Shown: positions 58,452 through 64,000 of the stretch, piece by piece
Layout: every line of letters starts with the position of its first letter
Position numbering within the stretch: position 1 is the first letter of the stretch
NCBI RefSeq assembly: GCF_038502225.1
Contig: NC_091357.1
Span: 11,000,861-11,064,860 of the forward strand
Length of the DNA: 64,000 nucleotides
Direction: 5' to 3'
DNA from: Cherax quadricarinatus
Taxonomy: Eukaryota; Arthropoda; Malacostraca; Decapoda; Parastacidae
Translations under genes and position numbers: made by a program
The notes under the pieces: generated by a model
What the model was told of the DNA's origin: nothing
The model's input: only the letters and a program-made list of their open reading frames with translations
Database searches by the model: none

Positions 58452-59438
58452 CAGTGGACCCCCGGTTAACGATTTTAATCCGTGCAACAGGGCTCATCGT
58501 TATGCGAAATAATCGTTATGCGAATGAATTTTCCCCATAAGAAATAATGGAAATAAAATTAATCCGTGCAAGACGCCCAAAAGTATGAAAAAATTTTTTT
58601 TTTACCACATGAAATGTTAATTTTAATACACACAAACTGAAAAAGGCATGCACAATTACATGACACTTACTTTTATTGAAGATCTGGTGATGATTGATGG
58701 GATGGGAGGAGGGGAGAGCATTATCTTCTTACTGTTTAGAAGGGGAATCCCCTTCCATTAGGACTTGAGGTAGCAAGTCCTTTTCTGGGGTTACTTCCCT
58801 TCTTCTTTTAATGCCACTAGGACCAGCTTGAGAGTCACTGGACCTCTGTCGCACAACAAATCTGTCCATAGAGCTCTGTACCTCCCGTTCCTTCAAGACT
58901 TTCCTAAAATGGGCCATAACATTGTCATTGAAATAGTCACAAGCACGGCTTGCAACAGCTGTGTCAGGGTGATTTTCATCTATAAAGGTTTGCAGTTCAA
59001 CCCACTCTGCACACATTTCCTTAATCTTTGAAGTAGGCACAATGGATTCCACAACTGGCATAGGCTTCTCAGGGTTAGCCCCAAACCCTTCAAAATCTTT
59101 CTTAATTTCCATACTAATTCTCACCCTTTTTACCACAGGGTTGGCACTAGAAGCTTTCTTGGGGCCCATGGTCACTTATTTTCCAGAAACAGCACCGAAA
59201 ATACTGTAATAATACGAAATATTCCGAGTGTATGCTTGGATGTTACCGCGGAGGCTGGCTGGTAAACAATGGGACGGAGCGGCACATGTGAGGCTGGCTG
59301 AGGGCACATTGGACGCGTCTCGGACGAAAATCGGTATGCGGGTTTTTAATCGGTATGCGCGGCAAAAATTTTGCGATAAAAGTAATCGTTATGCGGAAAA
59401 ATCGCTATGCGATGCCATCGTTATGCGGGGGTCCACTG
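58452..59438 (-). mobile_element. Tigger copy 3, internally deleted
   Basis: Ends CAGTGGACCCCCGGTTAAC and TGCGGGGGTCCACTG, flanked by TA (58450-58451, 59439-59440). 987 bp. The middle of the transposase is missing. Confidence 0.92.
58729..59169 (-). CDS. Deleted Tigger transposase with open N-C fusion frame
   Basis: From ATG 59169-59167 a 146-codon frame reads the conserved start (MGPKKASSANPVVKRVRI), then joins directly to the C-terminal region (DFEGFGANPEKP, FIDENHPDTAVASRA, GPSGIKRRREVTPEKD). The whole DDE domain and most of the helix-turn-helix are gone, yet the frame is intact, including a second in-frame loss of the acidic segment. It cannot catalyse transposition. Whether it is expressed is unknown. 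Confidence 0.55.
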   Translation of the reverse strand: MGPKKASSANPVVKRVRISMEIKKDFEGFGANPEKPMPVVESIVPTSKIKEMCAEWVELQTFIDENHPDTAVASRACDYFNDNVMAHFRKVLKEREVQSSMDRFVVRQRSSDSQAGPSGIKRRREVTPEKDLLPQVLMEGDSPSKQ

Positions 59439-59476
59439 TACTGTTATTTTTTACGTTTACATGGTAGAATTAATCA

Positions 59477-61032
59477 AGGACCTTGTCATAGTGGTCCAGT
59501 AGTTGGGACAGGCCGCTCCTTCTTGTCCCAACTACTGGACCACTATGACAAGGTCCTGGATGCTATAGAGGACAAACAAAAAAACTGATGTAGTATACAC
59601 AAACTTTGCGAAAGCCTTTGACAAGTGCGACCATGGTGTAAATAGCTCACAAATTACATGATAAAGGAATATACGTACAGGAAAAGTTGGTAGATGGTTC
59701 TATAACTTCCTAACAAACAGCACAAAGAGTAATAATACTCTTCCCCCCCCCCATCCTGTTCCTCGTCCTCGTGTTTGACATAAACAGAGATGTAAGCCAC
59801 AACACCTTGTCTTCTTATCGGGTAGACACCCGAATTTGCATGACAGTGTCCTACGTCGAAGACAGGGCAAGACTCCAATCGGACATCAACCAAATCATTA
59901 AATGGGCCGCAGAAAACAATATGAAGTTCAATAAACAGAAATTACATTTTCTCCGATATGGGGAACTTGGGGAAATAAAAACTATATCGGAGTATAAAAC
60001 AAATTCCAATCACACAATAGAGAGGAAAACTAATATGGAGGACCTGGCAGTGATACTGTCACAGGATCTCATTTTCAAAGGTCACAACACTATCTATCAC
60101 ATGCTAGAAAAATGATTGGATGGATAACGAGAACCTTCAAAACTAGGGATGCCAAGCCCATGATGATTCTCTTCAAATCGCTTGTTCTCTCTCAGCTGGA
60201 ATATTGCTGTACGCTAACAGTGCCTTTCATGGCAGGTGAAACTGCTGACCTAAAGAATGTACTGAGAACCTTCACGGCACACATAAGTACAATAAAACAT
60301 ATAAATTAATGGGAATGGTTGAAGTTCCTTGTCTTGTATTCCCTGGAGTGCAGGTGAGAGAGATGCATAATAATATACACTTGGAAAATTCTAGAGGGAT
60401 TGGTACCAAATTTGCACACGAAAATCACTCCCCACGAAAGCAAAAGGCTCTGCAGGTGGTGCAACATCCCCCACAGTGCCCTGTGGCCTGGTGGCTAAAG
60501 CTCTCGCTTCACACAATGAGGGTACAAACATCGGGTGTGTTTCCTTATACCTGTTATCTATGTTCCCCATCAGTAAAATGGGTACCTGGGTGTTAGTCGA
60601 CTGGTGTGGGTCGCATCCTGGGACAAAAACTGACCTAATTTGCCAGAGATGTTCAGCATAACAAGTGGCTTTCTCTATAGTCGTATGTCATTGATGTCAA
60701 CTGTATATCATGTACATGTACTTGTAGAAATAAGATATAATGAAAAGCAGGGGAGCCGTGAGTACGCTAAGAGACAACACAGTGTCAGGGGCCCAAGACT
60801 GTTCAACTGCCTGCCAGCATACATAATAGGGATTACCAATAGACCGCTGGCTGTCTCCAAGAAGGCACTGGACAGGTACCCAAAATCAGTACTTGGTAAG
60901 CCAGGCTGTAATTCGTACGTCAGTTTACGTGCGGCCAACAGTAACAGCCTGGTTGATCAGGCCCTGGTCCACGAGGCCTGGTCACAGACTGGGCCGCGGG
61001 GGCATTGACCCCCCGAAAGGCTCTCCAGGTAC
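59477..61032 (+). pseudogene. LINE A relic with foldback 5' end
   Basis: LINE A ORF2 from the CLSQLLDHYDKV region to the 3' end (CTCTCCAGGTAC). Pieces of RT can be read (FADD region changed to YRVDTRICMTV near 59815; ENNMKFNKQKLHFLRYG; RTFKTRDAKPMMILF) but stops and frameshifts are frequent. Bases 59477-59510 are an exact inverted copy of 59524-59557. A SINE at 60475-60737 splits the C-terminal part. Confidence 0.85.
60475..60737 (+). mobile_element. tRNA-derived SINE nested in the LINE A relic
   Basis: Head GTGGCCTGGTGGCTAAAGCT with a damaged B-box, then ACCTGGGTGTTAGTCGACTG and GTGTGGGTCGCATCCTGGG. LINE A sequence is continuous on both sides (CATCCCCCAC ... AATGAAAAGCAGGGG). One head copy only. 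The 3' end is diverged. Confidence 0.8.
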
Positions 61033-61090
61033 AGCCACAGGACCCAGAACCGAAAGTTTTTCCAATGTTGGGTCATGTTTGATCACGTTT

Positions 61091-61256
61091 CTCCCCTCAA
61101 GGAAGGTTCCTTGACGCTGGTGAGGGGCTCTTGATCTTTGGAATTGGATCTGTGCTCCAGTTCCCTGAACTGAGCCTGAATAGCAGCTATACCCGCACAT
61201 GCGCTGTAAAATAGTACGGGTTTAGCGCTCCCCATAATTATAACAATAATAAATAA
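61091..61256 (+). repeat. T-repeat copy 6
   Basis: CCCCTCAAGGAAGGTTCCTT to GGGTTTAGCGCTCCCCATAA, with tail TTATAACAATAATAAAT. Confidence 0.8.
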
Positions 61257-61423
61257 TGTTCACGTGTCTATAAATATGCATCTGTAAATAAATTTAAAGT
61301 ATTTATATATTTTTTTATTAATTTCTATGCATTTTGTGGTAATTAAGAGTATTTTTCGATATTTTGTGGTTATTTGCATATATACATACGTTTTAGTATG
61401 CCGATCGTACGTTTTCTACAAGT

Positions 61424-61595
61424 TTCCACCCCTCATGGAAGGTTCCTTGATGTTGGTGAGGGGCTCTTGATTTAGGGAATTGGATCTGTGCTCCAGTTCC
61501 CCGAATTAAGCCTGAATGCCTTCCACATCCCCCCCCAGGCGCTGTATAATCCTCCGGGTTTAGCGCTTCCCCCTTGATTATAATAATAATACAAG
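61424..61595 (+). repeat. T-repeat copy 7
   Basis: CCCCTCATGGAAGGTTCCTT to GGGTTTAGCGCTTCCCCCTT, with tail GATTATAATAATAATAC. Confidence 0.8.
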
Positions 61596-61749
61596 TTTCC
61601 AGTTACTATTAAACGCACTATTTAAAGCAGGTATAATACTATATTCCCCCTCCCCACAAAAAACTATATATATACACAAACTTGAGAGTTTTATGGAAAG
61701 CCCATAAAATGCAAAATATTTCAAGTATTTTTCAGTATTTATGTTTTTT

Positions 61750-62087
61750 AAAGTATATTATAGTGTAGTGTGAAGATACGTAGACGCGGGTAACTCGGTG
61801 TCTGTCTCGCGGAGAAGATTACTGTGTGGATGGACTTTTGAGAGAACAACGGCCTACAAGAGGTTAATGTTACAGATAATACAGCCGAGTTAGCACAAAA
61901 GTGTTGAATATAAAGTAACACAAGTGAACCAGCATTATCTAGACTGTGTGAAGGGTCTGAAGTCTCCAGTTGTTTGGAATAGAATACAACAAAATCACTT
62001 CAGTCACTTCTCGTACTATCAGAAGAAAGTTTTAAGTGCATATCTTCAGAAGAATTCGGAAGAAAAAAGGATAACCAAGCTATAACT
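61750..62087 (+). promoter_or_regulatory. 5' UTR / promoter region of the Ly6-like gene
   Basis: Free of the surrounding repeat families from about 61620. It contains GTAGACGCGGGTAACTCGG and CTGTCTCGCGGAGAAG, locally CpG-bearing, upstream of ATG 62088. No TATA box at a fixed distance can be assigned and the start site is unknown. Confidence 0.4.
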
Positions 62088-62136
62088 ATGTATAAAATAT
62101 ACGTATTCGGCCTGGTGTGGACATTCTTAATCGCAG
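62088..62136 (+). CDS. Ly6/uPAR-domain protein, exon 1 (signal peptide)
   Basis: ATG at 62088 opens 16 codons, MYKIYVFGLVWTFLIA, plus the first base of a Gly codon: a short basic start and a hydrophobic core, a typical signal peptide. The donor is GCAG|GTATTT at 62137, phase 1. A phase-1 intron right after the signal peptide is the usual gene structure of Ly6/CD59-type genes. Together with exon 2 this predicts a secreted or GPI-anchored extracellular protein. Confidence 0.75.
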
Positions 62137-62187
62137 GTATTTTTTTTTACTAGTAAGTACTTAGGTAAGCTGATTTAGGCACAGGTA

Positions 62188-62558
62188 CCGGTGGCCTGGT
62201 GGTGGCCCGGTGGCCTGGTGGTGGCCCGGTGGCCTGGTGGTGGCCCGGTGGCCTGGTGGTGGCCCGGTGGCCTGGTGGCTAAAGCTCCCGCTTCACACAC
62301 GGAGGGCCCGGGTTCGATTCCCGGCGGGTGGAAACATTTCGACACGTTTCCTTACACCTGTTGTCCTGTTCACCTAGCAGCAAATAGGTACCTGGGTGTT
62401 AGTCGACTGGTGTGGGTCGCATCCTGGGGGACAAGATTAAGGACCCCAATGGAAATAAGTTAGACAGTTCTCGATGACGCACTGACTTTCTTGGGTTATC
62501 CTGGGTGGCTAACCCTCCGGGGTTAAAAATCCGAACGAACTCTTATCTTATCTTATCA
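62188..62558 (+). mobile_element. tRNA-derived SINE with 19-bp head multiplication (intronic)
   Basis: One partial and three full copies of GGCCCGGTGGCCTGGTGGT (62188-62260) precede the head at 62261. B-box GGTTCGATTCC. The body is nearly identical to 20651-20930 and includes GACAAGATTAAGGACCCCAA, which the other copy lacks. Tail CTTATCTTATCTTATCA. Confidence 0.9.
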
Positions 62559-62632
62559 TACATAGTGTAAATTTCCAAGGATAACCCAGAAAAGTCAGAC
62601 AAAGTGACTTATTTCCATTAGGGTCTTAAGTG
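62559..62632 (-). repeat. S2 SINE fragment
   Basis: CATACATAGTGTAAATTTCC, then AAGGATAACCCAGAAAAGTC and TTTCCATTAGGGTCT. Confidence 0.65.
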
Positions 62633-63094
62633 TTCATATAATAAAGTAATTATGGTAGATTATTTAACTAAAAACCAAAGGTCAGCTGAATTCAGAATTA
62701 TCCATTATTGATAAAGTCCCCTGGGTAAATTAATGCATGCATACATACATTTTATGTATATAAATAAAATGTATGTATGTATGCCTGCATTAGTTTACCT
62801 AGTGGACTGGAATGATAATGGACAATTCTGAATTTAATTGACCTTTGATAGTAGTTTCTGAACTTCGTCTGGACAACAGAATTTGTCTGTTATGTTTAAA
62901 ATCAGTTAAATTGAGGCACAGTACATTAAATCGAGGTATGGTATGTTAAATAGAAGTTTTGCTGCACCTTGATACGTTTATAGCAGAACTAGGTTGAATT
63001 CAATGCTTCAGTATCAGATACAGTACAATCAGTAATCATGACAGATTTCTACTGTAACTTGCGGTTAGGCTCTAAATATTAAGATATACATAAG

Positions 63095-63190
63095 TTATTC
63101 TCTGACTTTTTTTGGATTATCCTAGGTAATTTCCACATATGTTAAACTATGTATAATAATTGTACTTATGCATACCTATAATAATAACAA
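63095..63190 (+). repeat. S2 SINE fragment
   Basis: TCTCTGACTTTTTTTGGATT, ATCCTAGGTAATTTCCACAT and TATGTATAATAATTGTACTT. 62633-63094 shows nothing else, apart from a short palindrome at about 62735-62785 built on ATGCATACATACATTTTATG. Confidence 0.6.
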
Positions 63191-63271
63191 TCTTTCTATA
63201 AGTACATGTACAACGTACACAGACCTGCAGACATCAGTGATGTACTACTAATATAGAAAGTCCCTGGTTAT

Positions 63272-63333
63272 TACCTGGACAGAGTTCCGGGGGTCAACGC
63301 CCCTGCGGCCCGGTCTGTGACCGGGCCCAAAAT
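63272..63333 (-). repeat. LINE A 3'-end fragment
   Basis: TTACCTGGACAGAGTTCCGG, GGGTCAACGCCCCTGCGGCC: the complement of the last ~60 bp of LINE A. Confidence 0.75.
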
Positions 63334-63356
63334 GCAGAGCATTTTGGGCAAATTAG

Positions 63357-63545
63357 TTCAATTTTGTCCCCAGGATGCAACTCACACCAGTCACCTAACA
63401 CCCAGGTACCTATTTTACTGATATGTGAACAGTGACAGCAGGTGTCTTAAGGAAACACCTCTTAGTGTTTCCACCAGTACTGGGGATCAAACCATGGACC
63501 TCAGTGTGTAGGCTGAGTGCACTAGTAATCGAGGTGTGGGGCACC
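63357..63545 (-). repeat. tRNA-derived SINE, minus copy, diverged
   Basis: TTTTGTCCCCAGGATGCAAC, TCACCTAACACCCAGGTACC, and a B-box complement in GGGGATCAAACCATGG. The tail is missing. Confidence 0.65.
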
Positions 63546-63876
63546 TAAATAAACTTGTACTTACTCACTGCCCTCTGACCACCACAGCTACAGTATATCA
63601 GTTGTGTTTGCTACTAATTTCACAGCACTGTACCACTTGTGATTTGAATTTTTAATACAGTGCTTTAAGATTTCTATGTGGATACAACACAGTTCATAGA
63701 AACACCTGGACACTAGCTTTTTGTCTGTGCCAAAGGCTTTAAAATGAAGTTCGTATTTTTTTTTCACTGGAAGACTATAATAAACTCTGTGGGTATAGTA
63801 TGTTTCTAGAGGTCAATTGATAGGTAGAGTTTACCAAATACTCTCCTTTAAAAGATTTTTTTTTCATACATTGCAG

Positions 63877-64000
63877 GTGTGACGAATTTAAAGTGTCATG
63901 TATGTAAAGATCAAACTGGGACCACAGGAAAATGTGATGCCACTGTTGAATCTTGTGGTACTGATGAAGTTTACTGTCTTCGGGGAAAAAAATGGAAAAG
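63877..64000 (+). CDS. Ly6/uPAR-domain protein, exon 2 (cut by window end)
   Basis: Acceptor TTTTCATACATTGCAG|GTGTGACG. Joined in phase 1 it reads VTNLKCHVCKDQTGTTG, then KCDATVESCGTDEVYC and LRGKKWK to the window end. The LxCxxC start after the signal peptide and the cysteine spacing C-x2-C-x9-C-x6-C-x6-C fit the first half of a three-finger (Ly6/uPAR, CD59-like) domain, which is stabilised by disulfides. The terminal CCxxxxCN motif and any GPI signal would lie downstream. I cannot say which Ly6 subfamily it is. Confidence 0.72.

Overview
This window reads as a piece of a large, repeat-rich invertebrate nuclear genome, most likely a decapod crustacean such as a crayfish, lobster or crab. The evidence is dense nested LINEs and SINEs, many pure microsatellites, arthropod-style Tigger, BEL/Pao and RTE elements, and no bacterial features. 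The species call is inference. Almost every long open frame belongs to a transposon or a tandem repeat. Only two host genes can be supported.

Host genes. (1) On the minus strand, a spliced exon at 10486..10389 encodes the N-terminal leader of a Boule/DAZ-family RNA-binding protein and stops just before the expected RRM. A candidate first exon, ending in ATG followed by a splice donor, lies at about 17600..17352. A 6.9 kb intron would separate the two, and the RRM exons would lie beyond the left edge. (2) On the plus strand, the right end holds the start of a secreted or GPI-anchored Ly6/uPAR three-finger protein: a signal-peptide exon at 62088-62136, a phase-1 intron, and a cysteine-rich exon at 63877 that runs off the window.

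Layout. 1-6.7 kb: a Tigger transposon broken by a 47-bp duplication, foldback MITEs, an inverted ~400-bp repeat, and a TTAA-flanked piggyBac-like MITE inside a SINE. 7.0-9.3 kb: a large 25-bp minisatellite. 9.6-18.8 kb: mostly putative intron of the boule gene, with a second Tigger carrying a CAG-rich tandem array. 18.9-24 kb: SINEs, a SINE-derived 26-bp minisatellite, a 33-bp minisatellite and a ~1 kb trinucleotide array. 24-31 kb: relics of retroelements and SINEs. 32-44.6 kb: a head-to-tail array of one LINE family (LINE B) joined through (AC)n tracts and split by a nearly intact second LINE (LINE A). 44.6-46.8 kb: an I-like LINE with RNase H on the minus strand. 47.8-58.4 kb: a complete but dead BEL/Pao LTR element (5-bp target duplication CCTAT) with an RTE LINE and a SINE inserted in it. 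58.4-61.6 kb: an internally deleted Tigger and a LINE A relic with a foldback 5' end. 61.7-64 kb: the Ly6 gene and intronic SINEs.

The mobile elements form a clear nesting order. The most unusual signals are the apparent (AC)n preference of LINE B, SINE heads multiplied as 19-bp tandem repeats at two loci, minisatellites growing out of SINE bodies, and a LINE ORF1 combining a PHD-like finger with three CCCH-like fingers.
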